A stretch of 64,000 nt of DNA from positions 1,984,001 through 2,048,000 of the forward strand of contig NZ_CP045434.1 of the NCBI RefSeq assembly GCF_009363895.1, in the 5' to 3' direction. Under the pieces are notes generated by a model that saw only the letters and a program-made list of their open reading frames with translations, had not been told where the DNA came from and did no database searches. The translations under genes were made by a program, and so were the position numbers. Of the stretch, positions 9,154 to 17,774 are shown piece after piece (position 1 is the stretch's first letter; every line of letters starts with the position of its first letter). Source of the DNA: Sphingomonas ginsengisoli An et al. 2013. GTDB taxonomy: Bacteria > Pseudomonadota > Alphaproteobacteria > Sphingomonadales > Sphingomonadaceae.

Positions 9154-9543
9154 ATGCCGGGAATGTTTGGGATGCAGGTGACGCGCAGTGAGTATCGCGC
9201 CAATCTCGCCGGGCTGAATACCTTTTTCGGGGCCGTGCTCGGCTTCGTACTGGCGGACATTCCTGCCCCGACGCCGCTCGACTTCGCGCAGTTGCTGCTG
9301 TTCACCGCCGCGATCGTGATCGGCATCTTGTATGTGTCGGCCAGCCCGCAGCGCTGGATGTATGCGGCCCTCAACCTGGTGCTGATCTGGTCGTTGCCGC
9401 GACTCCTTTGGCGCGACGGCGGACACGGCAGCGGCCGGTTGCAGGTCACGCTCGCGGTCTGGACCGGCATGGCGATCTTCATCGAGGCGCTGTGGGCCTG
9501 GCAGCAGCGCCGCGCGTCGAGGCGCGAACCGCCCGCCACCTAG
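9154..9543 (+). CDS. Small multi-span membrane protein between cobS and cobT
   Basis: A 129-residue protein of unknown function with about four transmembrane helices (roughly residues 18-36, 43-62, 66-84 and 98-116) and few loops. It runs opposite to the cob genes, overlapping the end of cobS by four bases and starting 60 bases from the cobT start. The hydrophobic periodicity and normal codon pattern argue for a real gene. A GTG one codon upstream of the chosen ATG is also possible. No close family is recognised. Confidence 0.7.
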   Translation: MPGMFGMQVTRSEYRANLAGLNTFFGAVLGFVLADIPAPTPLDFAQLLLFTAAIVIGILYVSASPQRWMYAALNLVLIWSLPRLLWRDGGHGSGRLQVTLAVWTGMAIFIEALWAWQQRRASRREPPAT

Positions 9544-10544
9544 GCCTTGCCCGCGATGCTCTCCGGCAGGTCCTTGCCGAACACGCGCTGATACATCTCG
9601 GCGATGAGCGGCCGCTCGGCCTCGTCGCACTTGTTGAGGAAGCTGACCCGGAAGCTGAATCCGACGTCGCCGAAGATGAGCGCATTCTGCGCCCAGCTGA
9701 TCACCGTGCGCGGGCTCATCACGGTTGAGATGTCGCCGTTGATGAAGGCCTGGCGACTGAGGTCGGCGACCTTGATCATCTTCTCTACCGTCTGGCGGCC
9801 GTCGGCCTTGTCATATTCGCCCGACTTGGCGAGCACGATCTGCGCCTCGACCTGCGCCGGCAGGTAATTGAGCGTCGTGACGATGTTCCAGCGATCCATC
9901 TGCCCCTGATTGATCGCCTGGGTGCCGTGATAGAGCCCGGTCGTATCGCCCAGCCCGATGGTGTTGGTGGTCGCGAACAGGCGGAAGAAGGGGTTGGGGC
10001 GAATCACCCGATTCTGGTCGAGCAGGGTCAGCTTGCCCTCGACCTCGAGGACGCGCTGGATCACGAACATGACGTCGGGGCGGCCGGCGTCATATTCGTC
10101 GAACACCAGCGCGACGGGGTGCTGCAGCGCCCATGGCAGTAGGCCCTCGCGGAATTCGGTCACCTGCTGGCCGTCCTTGAGCACGATGGCGTCGCGGCCG
10201 ATGAGGTCGATGCGGCTGATGTGCGCGTCGAGGTTGATGCGGATGCACGGCCATTTGAGGCGCGCGGCGACCTGCTCGATATGGGTCGACTTGCCGGTAC
10301 CGTGATAGCCCTGGACCATCACCCGGCGGTTGCGGGCGAAGCCGGCGCAGATCGCCAGCGTGGTGTCGGGATCGAACACATAAGCGGGGTCGAGGTCGGG
10401 GACGCGTTCGTCGGCCTCGCTGAAGGCCGGCACTTCCATGTCGCTGTCGATCCCGAAAGCCTCGCGCACCTTCACCATCCGGTCGGGCGCGTCCATCAGC
10501 GTGTCGCCGGTGGGGATCTGGGTCTCGTTCGAAAGGTCGGCCAT
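9540..10544 (-). CDS. cobS: Cobaltochelatase subunit CobS (MoxR-type AAA ATPase)
   Basis: CobS is the ATPase subunit that, as a ring with CobT, powers cobalt insertion by CobN. The 334-residue sequence has a Walker [10 protein letters not shown] (about residue 78), Walker [10 protein letters not shown] (about 139), and the sensor region [20 protein letters not shown] (about 170-190). Length fits the family. Start ATG 10544 gives [20 protein letters not shown]. Its 3' end overlaps the opposite-strand membrane protein by four bases, so transcription of cobST must pass through an antisense gene. Confidence 0.96.
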   Translation of the reverse strand: MADLSNETQIPTGDTLMDAPDRMVKVREAFGIDSDMEVPAFSEADERVPDLDPAYVFDPDTTLAICAGFARNRRVMVQGYHGTGKSTHIEQVAARLKWPCIRINLDAHISRIDLIGRDAIVLKDGQQVTEFREGLLPWALQHPVALVFDEYDAGRPDVMFVIQRVLEVEGKLTLLDQNRVIRPNPFFRLFATTNTIGLGDTTGLYHGTQAINQGQMDRWNIVTTLNYLPAQVEAQIVLAKSGEYDKADGRQTVEKMIKVADLSRQAFINGDISTVMSPRTVISWAQNALIFGDVGFSFRVSFLNKCDEAERPLIAEMYQRVFGKDLPESIAGKA

Positions 10545-10554
10545 ATCGAGGCCC

Positions 10555-11223
10555 TTAGCTCGCTGCGGGGGGCGTCTCAACCTTCGGCGGCAGCGTAAAT
10601 AGCGTGACGAACCGCCGCGCCGCGGCCTCGTCGCCCTCGACGCCCAGCAATTCGAACGGCGCGCCGCCATAGACTACACCCGCGAGCTCGGTCGGCTTGG
10701 CGGTAATCACCGCGTCCGATCCCTCGACCGGCCCGCGCGTGACCCGGATCCGGCCTTTCTTGACCCGCGCGCTGAAGCTCTCGTCACCGAAGCGGAAGCC
10801 GATCCGCAAATCCGCGCCCCGTGCCTTGTCCTCGTCGATCATGGTGCGAAAGCTGAGCAGGATCGAGACGGCCGACAACGGCAGGGTCGGGTCGTGCCGC
10901 GGCGAGCGCGCCGCCCAGCGTCCGAGCGCCTGGACCACGGCTTCGGCCTCGAGTCCCCACGGCGTCGCCTCATAGACTTCGCGCGCCGCCGGCGGGGGCA
11001 AGCGGGTGCGGCGGACGAGCCCGCGTTGCTCGAGCTCGGTCAGTCGCTGGGTCAGGACATTGGCGCTGAGCCCCGGGATGTCGGCGCGCAGATCGGAGAA
11101 CCGCCGTGGCCCGAACAATAGCTCGCGCAGGACGATCAGCGCCCACCGCTCCCCAATCAATTCGAGCGCGTGGGCGGTGCCACAGGCATCGTCGTAACTG
11201 CGTTTCTGCTCGCCTCGTCGCAC
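10555..11223 (-). CDS. HxlR-type winged-helix regulator with C-terminal SCP2-like domain
   Basis: A 222-residue transcription regulator. The N-terminal 110 residues are an HxlR/MarR-like winged helix ([20 protein letters not shown], then [20 protein letters not shown]), with a single Cys in [12 protein letters not shown] at the position of the redox-sensing cysteine of YodB/HypR-type members. The C-terminal half ([20 protein letters not shown] to the end) resembles a small sterol-carrier-like domain found fused to some HxlR proteins and may bind a hydrophobic effector. GTG 11223 is the likely start; other in-frame starts lie upstream. It diverges from the DoxX/VOC/GST operon, and a palindrome at 11227-11243 lies immediately before it. 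Likely role: repressor of itself and that operon. Confidence 0.85.
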   Translation of the reverse strand: MRRGEQKRSYDDACGTAHALELIGERWALIVLRELLFGPRRFSDLRADIPGLSANVLTQRLTELEQRGLVRRTRLPPPAAREVYEATPWGLEAEAVVQALGRWAARSPRHDPTLPLSAVSILLSFRTMIDEDKARGADLRIGFRFGDESFSARVKKGRIRVTRGPVEGSDAVITAKPTELAGVVYGGAPFELLGVEGDEAAARRFVTLFTLPPKVETPPAAS

Positions 11224-11226
11224 TTT

Positions 11227-11243
11227 GGTTATCTTTTCTAACC
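11227..11243. promoter_or_regulatory. Candidate HxlR operator palindrome
   Basis: GGTTA (11227-11231), a 7-base AT-rich spacer and TAACC (11239-11243) form a perfect inverted repeat four bases upstream of the HxlR start and 82 bases before the divergent DoxX gene. HxlR dimers typically bind such short dyads with a seven-base centre. No second copy was found by eye. Confidence 0.45.
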
Positions 11244-11324
11244 TGGTGGTTGTGTTTCCTGATTGGTTGGGTAAATAAGCTTCTATCGAGTCGCAATCAA
11301 GGTTAGGTTTGAGGAGAACGAGCG

Positions 11325-11750
11325 ATGGCAACAGCCCCGTATGACGCCCCGGCAATTCCGCCCTCAGCCAAGCGCCAGGCACGCCTGGCATGGGCGCTGA
11401 GCGGATTGGCGATCGTCTTCCTGGCCGCCGACGCCGCGGGCAAATTGCTCGCGCCCGATCTGATGATCGCCAACAGCCCGCCGCTGGGCCTTCCCGCCGA
11501 TCCCGCTTTCTACCGGTTGCTCGGCGCCATCCTGGCTATCTGCACCCTGCTCTACGCACTGCCCCCAACCGCGGTGCTCGGGGCGGTGTTGCTGACCGGC
11601 TATCTTGGCGGGGCGGTCGCCAGCCATTTGCGGGTCGGTAGCCCGCTGCTCGGTTTTACCCTGTTCGGCGTGTATATCGGAGTCGTGGTCTGGGCCGGAC
11701 TGTGGCTGCGCGAGCCGCGCCTTCGGCAACTCATTCCGCTGCGTCGCTGA
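11325..11750 (+). CDS. DoxX-like membrane protein
   Basis: A 141-residue inner-membrane protein with four predicted helices (about residues 21-42, 62-80, 85-103, 110-130), matching the DoxX-like family; the start of each helix is typical (ARLAWALSGLAIVFLAADA, RLLGAILAICTLLYALP). DoxX proteins have been linked to oxidative-stress and thiol homeostasis complexes in other bacteria, but no activity can be deduced here. An RBS GAGGAGAA (11311-11318) precedes the ATG. It is the first gene of the operon divergent from the HxlR regulator, 27 bases ahead of the next gene. Confidence 0.85.
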   Translation: MATAPYDAPAIPPSAKRQARLAWALSGLAIVFLAADAAGKLLAPDLMIANSPPLGLPADPAFYRLLGAILAICTLLYALPPTAVLGAVLLTGYLGGAVASHLRVGSPLLGFTLFGVYIGVVVWAGLWLREPRLRQLIPLRR

Positions 11751-11777
11751 GCAGCAACCACTAGGAGGAGCTTACCC

Positions 11778-12221
11778 ATGTCCCAGATGATTTTCGTGAA
11801 CCTGCCGGTGACCGACCTCGCCAAGGCCAAGGCCTTCTATTCGGCGATCGGTTTCACCAACGAACCGAAGTTCTCGAACGAGCAGGCGGCGATGATGCAG
11901 CTCAGCGACTCGATCGCGGTGATGCTGCTGACCCACGACTTTTATTCGACCTTCACCCAGCGCCCGATCGCGCCGCCGCATGGCACCAGCCAGGTGCTGT
12001 TGTGCCTGTCGGCCAAGTCGAAGGCCGACGTCGACAAGATGACCGAGGCGGCCAAGGCTGCCGGCGGCAAGGCCGACGTCAGCCAGGAGGACCAGACCGG
12101 CGAGGGGCCGATGTACGGCCGCGACTTCGAAGATCTCGACGGCCATCAGTGGTCGGCGATGTGGATGGACCCGGCCTTCGCGGCGCAGGGCGCGCATCCG
12201 GTCGAAACGGCGGACGCCTGA
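11778..12221 (+). CDS. VOC family protein (glyoxalase/bleomycin-resistance fold)
   Basis: A 147-residue single-unit protein of the vicinal-oxygen-chelate superfamily, beginning MSQMIFVNLPVTDLAKAKAF, with the characteristic paired beta-alpha-beta-beta-beta modules and a closing segment RDFEDLDGHQWSAMW. VOC proteins include glyoxalases, dioxygenases and antibiotic-binding proteins; this sub-branch lacks a proven substrate. A strong RBS TAGGAGGAG lies at 11763-11771. It is the second gene of the HxlR-linked operon; the next gene starts four bases after its stop. Confidence 0.9.
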   Translation: MSQMIFVNLPVTDLAKAKAFYSAIGFTNEPKFSNEQAAMMQLSDSIAVMLLTHDFYSTFTQRPIAPPHGTSQVLLCLSAKSKADVDKMTEAAKAAGGKADVSQEDQTGEGPMYGRDFEDLDGHQWSAMWMDPAFAAQGAHPVETADA

Positions 12222-12224
12222 GCC

Positions 12225-12899
12225 ATGGCGCTGGTTGCTCAGGCTCCAATCGAGCTCACCACCTTCGGCTGGGTCCCGCCCTTCGCGCGCGGCCAGGTCC
12301 GCGACCTTCGCGTCCGCTGGGCGCTGGAGGAGATCGGCGCCGATTATTGCGTCCGCACGGTCGGGCCGATTCCGCCGGGCTACGAGCGCGAGCAGCCCTT
12401 CTGCCAGGTTCCCGCCTATCGCGAGGGCGACCTCCAGCTGTTCGAGAGCGGGGCGATCGTCCAGCATATCGGCGAGAAGGACGAGCGGCTGCTGCCGAGC
12501 GATCCCGTTGCCCGTGCTCGCGCGATACAGTGGACATACGCCGCCTTGAACAGCGTCGAGCCGTTCATGATGAGCTATGCGACCCTCGACGCCTTCTACC
12601 CGAATGAGGAGTGGGCCAAGCTGCGCAAGCCGTCGGCGCGTGCCGAGCTCGGCAAAAGATTCGCGCGGGTCGCGGAATGGCTCGGCGACCGCCAGTGGCT
12701 CGAAGGCGACCGCTTCACCATCGGCGACCTGCTGATGATCGCGGTGCTCCGTATACTCGGCGATGAGGGAGGGCTGGTTGCCGATTATCCGACGCTCGAC
12801 GCCTATCGCGCTCGCGGCATCGCCCGTCCGGCCTTTGCCCAGGCGCTTGCCGACCAGCTCGCGCTGTACGCCGACAAGCCCAAGGGAGAAGCGGCATGA
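12225..12899 (+). CDS. Glutathione S-transferase family protein
   Basis: A 224-residue GST-fold protein. The thioredoxin-like N-terminal domain (about residues 9-90) contains QVPAYREGDLQLFESGAIVQ, where the cis-Pro and the ES/SGAI turn contact glutathione; the C-terminal helical domain has the N-capping motif GDRFTIGDLLMIAVL (about 170). It would conjugate glutathione to electrophiles or reduce peroxides in the cytoplasm. The stop overlaps the ATG of the following DUF1428 gene (ATGA), indicating coupled translation. Confidence 0.9.
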   Translation: MALVAQAPIELTTFGWVPPFARGQVRDLRVRWALEEIGADYCVRTVGPIPPGYEREQPFCQVPAYREGDLQLFESGAIVQHIGEKDERLLPSDPVARARAIQWTYAALNSVEPFMMSYATLDAFYPNEEWAKLRKPSARAELGKRFARVAEWLGDRQWLEGDRFTIGDLLMIAVLRILGDEGGLVADYPTLDAYRARGIARPAFAQALADQLALYADKPKGEAA

Positions 12900-13258
12900 C
12901 CTATATCGATGGCTTCGTCATTCCGGTGAAGCTGGCCGACAAGCAGGCCTTCATCGACCACGCCCGCGCGGCCGACCAATTGCTGATGAACGAAGGCGCG
13001 TTGCGCATCGTCGAATGCTGGCCCGAGGACGTGCCCGAAGGCAAACAGACCGACTTCTATCGCGCCGTCGACCGGCAGGAGGGCGAAACCGCCTGCTTCT
13101 CGTGGATCGAGTGGCCCGACAAGGCGACCCGCGACCGCGCCTTCGGCAAGATGATGGAGAATGAGGAGCTGATGGCCATCCCCGTGCCGTTCGACGGCAA
13201 GAGGATGATCTTCGGCGGGTTTGAACCGATCGTCGAACTGGAGAAGCGCAATGGCTAA
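12896..13258 (+). CDS. DUF1428 (YbaA-type) protein
   Basis: A 120-residue protein of the DUF1428 family, dimeric alpha/beta-barrel proteins related to ferredoxin-like folds. It starts MTYIDGFVIPVKLADKQAFI and contains CWPEDVPEGKQTDFYRAV, SWIEWPDKATRD and the ending RMIFGGFEPIVEL, all typical of YbaA homologues. Function is not established in any species. It overlaps the GST stop by four bases and the next VOC gene by eight, so it is firmly part of the operon. Confidence 0.92.
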   Translation: MTYIDGFVIPVKLADKQAFIDHARAADQLLMNEGALRIVECWPEDVPEGKQTDFYRAVDRQEGETACFSWIEWPDKATRDRAFGKMMENEELMAIPVPFDGKRMIFGGFEPIVELEKRNG

Positions 13259-14057
13259 TCCGACCGGCAGTTTCATCTGGTACGAATTGATGAGCCCCGA
13301 TCCCGATGCGTCCAAGGCGTTCTACGACTCCGTGGTCGGGTGGGACATCGAGGCTAAGCCCGCGGGCGAGATGGACTATCGCATGATCCGCCGCGGCGAC
13401 GGCGGCAACGCCGGCGGCGTGCTCCGGCTCGACGCCGCGATGCAGGAACATGGCGCCAAGCCGATGTGGCTCGGCTATCTCAACGTCGACGATGTCGACC
13501 AGGCGGTCGCCGCCGCCACCGCCGACGGCGCCGCCACGCTGATGCCGCCCTGGTCGGTGCCCGGCATCGGCCGGATGGCGATGATCGCCGATCCGACCGG
13601 CGCACCGATGTATCTGATGAAGCCCGAACCGCCGCAGGGCGCGCCCGATGCGACCAGCGACGTCTTCTCGGTCGACCAGCCGAAGCACGTCCGCTGGAAT
13701 GAGCTGTCGAGCAGCGACCCCGATCGCGCGGTCGACTTCTACAAGCGTCACTTTGGTTGGGGCCAGGAAGGCGAAATGCCGATGGGCGACCTTGGCGCCT
13801 ATCGCTTCATCCAGCATGGCGGCGTCGGCATCGGCGCGGTCATGGGTGTCATGCCGAACCGCCCCGAAGGCGGCTGGACCTATTATCTTGGCGTCGACGA
13901 CATCGACCGCGCGGCCGCGGCGGTGACCGCCGGTGGCGGCACCATCGTCCACGGCCCGATCGAGATTCCGGGCGGCGAATTTTCGCTCAACGGGGTCGAT
14001 CCGCAGGGCGCGGTCTTCGCCGTGGTCGGCCCTCGCCATCAAGGAGCAGCGCAATGA
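13251..14057 (+). CDS. Two-domain VOC family protein
   Basis: A 268-residue protein with two VOC units in tandem: the first (about residues 5-125) opens with [20 protein letters not shown], the second (about 140-262) with [20 protein letters not shown] and closes with [17 protein letters not shown]. Proteins of this layout resemble hydroxylase-like or glyoxalase-like proteins of actinomycetes and alphaproteobacteria, mostly uncharacterised. Metal-binding His/Glu positions are not all conserved by eye, so binding rather than catalysis is possible. Its end overlaps the ATG of the next gene (ATGA). Confidence 0.9.
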   Translation: MANPTGSFIWYELMSPDPDASKAFYDSVVGWDIEAKPAGEMDYRMIRRGDGGNAGGVLRLDAAMQEHGAKPMWLGYLNVDDVDQAVAAATADGAATLMPPWSVPGIGRMAMIADPTGAPMYLMKPEPPQGAPDATSDVFSVDQPKHVRWNELSSSDPDRAVDFYKRHFGWGQEGEMPMGDLGAYRFIQHGGVGIGAVMGVMPNRPEGGWTYYLGVDDIDRAAAAVTAGGGTIVHGPIEIPGGEFSLNGVDPQGAVFAVVGPRHQGAAQ

Positions 14058-14554
14058 CCGACGACAAGCTCACCACCTGCCTGTGGTTCGACCATGGCGA
14101 GGCCCGCAAGGCGGCGGAATTCTATGCCGCGACGTTCCCCAACAGCCAGGTCGGTCAGGCGATGGCCGCGCCCGGCGACTTTCCCGGCGGTGCCGAGGGC
14201 ACCGAGCTGACGGTCAATTTCACCGTCCTCGGGCGGGCGTTTTTTGGCTTGAACGGCGGGCCGATGTTCAAGCCGACCATGGCCACCAGCTTTATGGTCA
14301 TCACCGAGAACCAGGACGAAACCGACCGCTACTGGAACGCGATCACCGGCAACGGCGGGTCGGCGCAGGATTGCGGCTGGTGCACCGACCGCTGGGGCTA
14401 TTCGTGGCAGATCACCCCGCGCGTCCTGCTCGAAGGGAATAGCGACCCCGATCCCAAGGTCGCCAAGCGCGTGTTCGACGCGATGATGACCATGCAGAAA
14501 ATCGATCACGCCAAGATCGAGGCGGCGCGGCGTGGGGAGACCATCGATGCGTAA
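14054..14554 (+). CDS. PhnB-like VOC protein (3-demethylubiquinone-9 3-methyltransferase-like domain)
   Basis: A 166-residue protein of the PhnB / 3-dmu-9_3-mt group of the VOC superfamily; despite the family name it is not a methyltransferase. Characteristic segments are [20 protein letters not shown] at the start, [20 protein letters not shown] in the middle and [20 protein letters not shown] before the C-terminal helix ([15 protein letters not shown]). Substrate unknown. AAGGAG sits upstream at 14041-14046, and the gene overlaps both neighbours, keeping it within the operon. Confidence 0.92.
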   Translation: MTDDKLTTCLWFDHGEARKAAEFYAATFPNSQVGQAMAAPGDFPGGAEGTELTVNFTVLGRAFFGLNGGPMFKPTMATSFMVITENQDETDRYWNAITGNGGSAQDCGWCTDRWGYSWQITPRVLLEGNSDPDPKVAKRVFDAMMTMQKIDHAKIEAARRGETIDA

Positions 14555-15269
14555 GATCCGCGGCTGCGCCTTCGTCAGCCTTGACGGCGTCATGCAGGCG
14601 CCCGGCGGCCCGACCGAGGACCCGACCGGCGGGTTCGCGCACGGCGGCTGGCTCCCGCAATTCTTCGACGAGGGTGTTGGCGAGGCGATCGATGCCTTCT
14701 TCACCAAGCCCTACGATCTCCTGCTCGGTCGCCGGACCTACGACATCTTCTCGGCCTACTGGCCCTATGTCGGGCAGGAGCCAAAGGGCATCGGCGAAGT
14801 GTTTGAATTGCAGGGCAAGGACGACGGCGAAAAGGCCGCGATCCAGATGGGCGAGGACTTCACCCGGGCGACGAAATATGTCGTCACGCATGGCGAGCCC
14901 GAGCTCGGCTGGTCCAACAGCGTGGCGGTTCGCAGCATGGAGGAGCTGGCCGAGGTCAAGCGCGGCGACGGGCCGGACCTGCTCATCCAGGGCAGCAGCA
15001 GCCTTTACCCGCAGCTGATCGCCGCTGGCCTGCTCGACCGGCTGACGCTGATGATCTTCCCCGCCATCCTCGGTCAGGGCAAGCGCCTGCTCGGCGACGG
15101 TCCGGCCGCCACGGCGATGCGCCTGGTCGATCAGAAGACGACGGACGCCGGAGCGGTCATCGCCACCTACGAGCCGGGCGGCGAAATCCGGCAGGAATGG
15201 GCGGGGCCGCAGATCGTCAGCCCCCGCGAGGAAGTCCGCCAGCAAGCGATGAAGGAGGGCCGCTGGTGA
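14547..15269 (+). CDS. Dihydrofolate-reductase-like (RibD C-terminal domain) protein
   Basis: A 240-residue protein of the RibD_C/DHFR-like fold, beginning [20 protein letters not shown], with the nucleotide-binding segments [17 protein letters not shown] (about 55-71) and [20 protein letters not shown] (about 143-162) and [15 protein letters not shown]. These are NADPH-dependent reductases of unknown physiological substrate, not the folate enzyme. The C-terminus carries an extra 25-residue tail ([20 protein letters not shown] and beyond). It starts within the previous gene and its stop overlaps the GTG of the next (GTGA). Confidence 0.9.
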   Translation: MRKIRGCAFVSLDGVMQAPGGPTEDPTGGFAHGGWLPQFFDEGVGEAIDAFFTKPYDLLLGRRTYDIFSAYWPYVGQEPKGIGEVFELQGKDDGEKAAIQMGEDFTRATKYVVTHGEPELGWSNSVAVRSMEELAEVKRGDGPDLLIQGSSSLYPQLIAAGLLDRLTLMIFPAILGQGKRLLGDGPAATAMRLVDQKTTDAGAVIATYEPGGEIRQEWAGPQIVSPREEVRQQAMKEGRW

Positions 15270-15937
15270 GCCCCTCGACGCCGCTCGGGACAGACGGCCT
15301 CATCCTCTATGGCCACGAGTTCAGCAGCTACACCTGGAAGGCGCTGATCCCGCTCTATGCCGACGACACTGACTTCGAGTTCCGCTCGGTCGAGCAGCAT
15401 GGCGCCGAGTTCGCGGCTTGCGCGCCGTTCGGGCAGTTCCCTTTGCTCGTCGACGATGGCGAGGTGATCGCCGAAAGCTCGATCATCATCGAGCATCTGC
15501 AGCGCCATCACCCCGGACCCAACCGCTGGATCCCCGATGGCGACGCGGGGCTGCGCGTGCGCTTCCTCGACCGGGTGTTCGATCTCAGAGTGATGGACCG
15601 TGCCAATGTGCCGGTCGCCAATGCCCTGCGCCCGGCCGAAGCAAAGGACCCGTACGGCGTCGAGCAAGCGCTGACCAAGCTGCGCGCCGCCTACGACTGG
15701 CTCGACCGCAACCTCGCCGAGGACGGCTGGGCCGCGGGAGAAGCATTCACCATGGCCGACTGCGCCGCCGCGCCCGCGCTCTTCTACGCTGATTGGATCG
15801 AGCCAATCGGTGATCATCGCCCTAGGCTCGCACGCTATCGCCAGCGATTGCTTGCTCACCCTGCGGTCAGCCGCGCGGTCGAGCAGGCGCGGCAATTCCG
15901 CCATTATTTCCCGCTCGGCGCGCCCGACCGGGATTAA
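15266..15937 (+). CDS. Glutathione S-transferase family protein, last gene of the operon
   Basis: A 223-residue GST. The N-terminal domain has YGHEFSSYTWKALIPLYADD, a Ser/Tyr-containing active-site turn, and FPLLVDDGEVIAESSIIIEH with the cis-Pro and Glu-Ser glutathione contacts (about 56-75); the C-terminal domain includes GEAFTMADCAAAPALFYADW (about 154-173). It begins at GTG 15266, overlapping the previous stop, with GAAGGAGGG upstream at 15251-15259. Its 3' end overlaps the convergent J-domain gene by four bases. Sequence is distinct from the other two GSTs in the window. Confidence 0.9.
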   Translation: MSPSTPLGTDGLILYGHEFSSYTWKALIPLYADDTDFEFRSVEQHGAEFAACAPFGQFPLLVDDGEVIAESSIIIEHLQRHHPGPNRWIPDGDAGLRVRFLDRVFDLRVMDRANVPVANALRPAEAKDPYGVEQALTKLRAAYDWLDRNLAEDGWAAGEAFTMADCAAAPALFYADWIEPIGDHRPRLARYRQRLLAHPAVSRAVEQARQFRHYFPLGAPDRD

Positions 15938-16536
15938 GCGAACGCCGGCGCCTTCCGCAGTGTCTGCCAGGCGTCGATAACGTTCCTGAGCTTGCCCTCG
16001 TGCCGCCGGTCGCCGCCGTTGCGGTCGGGGTGGTAGCGCCGGACCAATTCGGAATAGCGCTGCCGCACCGCGTTGAGCGTCGTATCGTCGCCCAGGCCGA
16101 GCACCGACAGCGCGGCCTGCTCGTCCCGGCCGAAGCGCGCCGGCGCGGCGCCCGGACCGGCGAACCCGCGCCCGCGAAACCGACCCGCGATCGCGTCGAG
16201 CGGATCCTTGAAGTCGCTCCACGGTGGCGCCGGATCGCCCCCGCCGACATGGGCGAAAGCGCGAGCGTGGCGGTCCCAGCCGGCGACCGGCGATTGCGCC
16301 GCCTCGATCTCCTCGGTGCTCATGCCCGAGAAGAAGTTGTAGCGGCTGTTATGCTCGCGGACGTGAGCGAGGCACAGCCAGCGCCACTGGCCCGGCCCGT
16401 CGAAATCGGGCTCGGTCAGCGGCGCCTTGAATTCGCCGGGTTCGTCGCAGCCGGGAACGGCGCAGCGATCCGCCGCACCTTCGACCCGGCCATGGAATTT
16501 TGGACTTCGTGACGCCAATGCTGCCTCTATTGCCAA
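15934..16536 (-). CDS. J-domain (DnaJ-like) protein
   Basis: A 200-residue co-chaperone-like protein with an unusual layout: an N-terminal region with a possible zinc-binding pair (CAVPGCDEPGEF and WLCLAH, about residues 25-57), a linker, and a J domain at the C-terminus whose HPD motif is intact (RRYHPDRNGGDRRHEGKLRN). This architecture is typical of the alphaproteobacterial J protein found beside bolA and cobS. It would stimulate a DnaK-type chaperone. The start is uncertain: only TTG codons (16536 or 16518) fit before the conserved KFHGRVEG. It diverges from bolA. Confidence 0.9.
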   Translation of the reverse strand: MAIEAALASRSPKFHGRVEGAADRCAVPGCDEPGEFKAPLTEPDFDGPGQWRWLCLAHVREHNSRYNFFSGMSTEEIEAAQSPVAGWDRHARAFAHVGGGDPAPPWSDFKDPLDAIAGRFRGRGFAGPGAAPARFGRDEQAALSVLGLGDDTTLNAVRQRYSELVRRYHPDRNGGDRRHEGKLRNVIDAWQTLRKAPAFA

Positions 16537-16555
16537 GCCGCCCTATATAGTCGCG

Positions 16556-16846
16556 ATGAACGCTGACTTCACGGGCCCGGTCGCACAGGACATCACGCAT
16601 CGTCTCACCCAGGCGCTCAGCCCGACGCGGCTCGAGCTCGTCGACGACAGCGCCAAGCACCACGGCCACGCCGGACACAATCCGGCGGGCGAGTCGCATT
16701 TCAGCCTGCTGATCGAGAGCGCCGCCTTCGCCGGGCAGAGCCGCATCGCGCGCCAGCGGCTGGTCTATCGCGCGCTCGGCGAGTTGATGGACGCGCGGGT
16801 CCATGCGCTGACGATTCGCGCCGTCGCCCCTGGCGAAGGGGTCTGA
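16556..16846 (+). CDS. bolA: BolA family protein
   Basis: A 96-residue BolA protein; the family binds monothiol glutaredoxins and takes part in Fe-S cluster trafficking and stress-linked regulation. Seen are the helix-turn region ITHRLTQALSPTRLELVDDS, the conserved His-rich loop KHHGHAGHNPAGESHF, and the invariant RQRLVYRALGELM near the end. ATG 16556 yields MNADFTGPVAQDI. It diverges from the J-domain gene with 19 bases between proposed starts and lies 12 bases upstream of the pirin gene. Confidence 0.94.
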   Translation: MNADFTGPVAQDITHRLTQALSPTRLELVDDSAKHHGHAGHNPAGESHFSLLIESAAFAGQSRIARQRLVYRALGELMDARVHALTIRAVAPGEGV

Positions 16847-16858
16847 TAGGAGGGCCTC

Positions 16859-17758
16859 ATGGAAGGTCCTCCGATCCTGCTCGATCTCGCCCCGGTCAGC
16901 CACGACCTCGGTGGCTTCAAGGTCCACCGCACCCTGCCGCATAAGCAGCGGACGATGGTCGGACCGTTCATCTTCTTCGACCAGATGGGTCCCGCCCGGC
17001 TGGGGGTCGGCGAGGGCATCGACGTGCGCCCCCACCCGCACATCAACCTCGCCACCGTCACTTATTTGTTCGAGGGCGCGATCCAGCATCACGACAGCCT
17101 CGGCACCGTCCAGCGGATTGAGCCCGGGGCGGTCAATCTGATGACCGCGGGCAAGGGCATCACCCATTCGGAGCGCTCGCCCGCCGACCAGCGGAGCGTG
17201 GGCCCGCTGCTCGACGGCATCCAGACCTGGCTCGCGCTGCCGCAGGCCAAGGAGGAGGTCGATCCAGCCTTCGAGCATGTCGCCGCCGACGCGCTGCCGT
17301 GGGTCGAGGGCGACGGGGTCCGGCTCAACCTCATCATGGGCGAGGCGTTCGGAGTCCGCTCGCCGGTCACCCAGCATAGCGCGACGCTCTACGCCGCCAT
17401 CCACCTCGCCCCCGGTGCCTCGCTCCAGATCGACAAGGAAGTCGACGAGCGCGCGCTTTATCTGCTCGACGGCGACGCCAGCGTCGACGGGCTGGCGCTG
17501 ACCCAGCAGCACCTCGTCCTCCTCGCCCCCGGCCACCGCCCGGTGCTCCGTTCGACCAGCGGGGCGCGGCTGATGCTGTGCGGCGGCGAGCCGATGGACG
17601 GTCCGCGCCATGTCTGGTGGAACTTCGTCAGCTCGAGCCGCGAGCGGCTGAACGAAGCCAAGCGCGCCTGGCGCGCCGGCGAGTTCGCTTTACCGCCCGA
17701 CGATCATGACGAATGGATCCCGTTGCCCGAGATGCCGTTGACCGTCAGCTATCCCTGA
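16859..17758 (+). CDS. Pirin family protein
   Basis: A 299-residue bicupin of the pirin family. The N-terminal cupin holds the iron-binding residues in VRPHPHINLATVTYLFEGAI (His pair and further His/Glu), followed by QHHDSLGTVQRIEPGAVNLM and GKGITHSERSP, and the C-terminal cupin ends with the family motif GEPMDGPRHVWWNFV. Some pirins act as quercetin dioxygenases or redox-sensing cofactors; which applies is unknown. It follows bolA closely, so the two are likely cotranscribed, with a GST 16 bases after its stop. Confidence 0.95.
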   Translation: MEGPPILLDLAPVSHDLGGFKVHRTLPHKQRTMVGPFIFFDQMGPARLGVGEGIDVRPHPHINLATVTYLFEGAIQHHDSLGTVQRIEPGAVNLMTAGKGITHSERSPADQRSVGPLLDGIQTWLALPQAKEEVDPAFEHVAADALPWVEGDGVRLNLIMGEAFGVRSPVTQHSATLYAAIHLAPGASLQIDKEVDERALYLLDGDASVDGLALTQQHLVLLAPGHRPVLRSTSGARLMLCGGEPMDGPRHVWWNFVSSSRERLNEAKRAWRAGEFALPPDDHDEWIPLPEMPLTVSYP

Positions 17759-17774
17759 CGAAAGGCATCCAACC

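Noticed and set aside
9094..9630. N-terminal extension of cobT
   Set aside because: The canonical CobT start is at 9093; upstream frame lies opposite the membrane-protein gene and has no family match.
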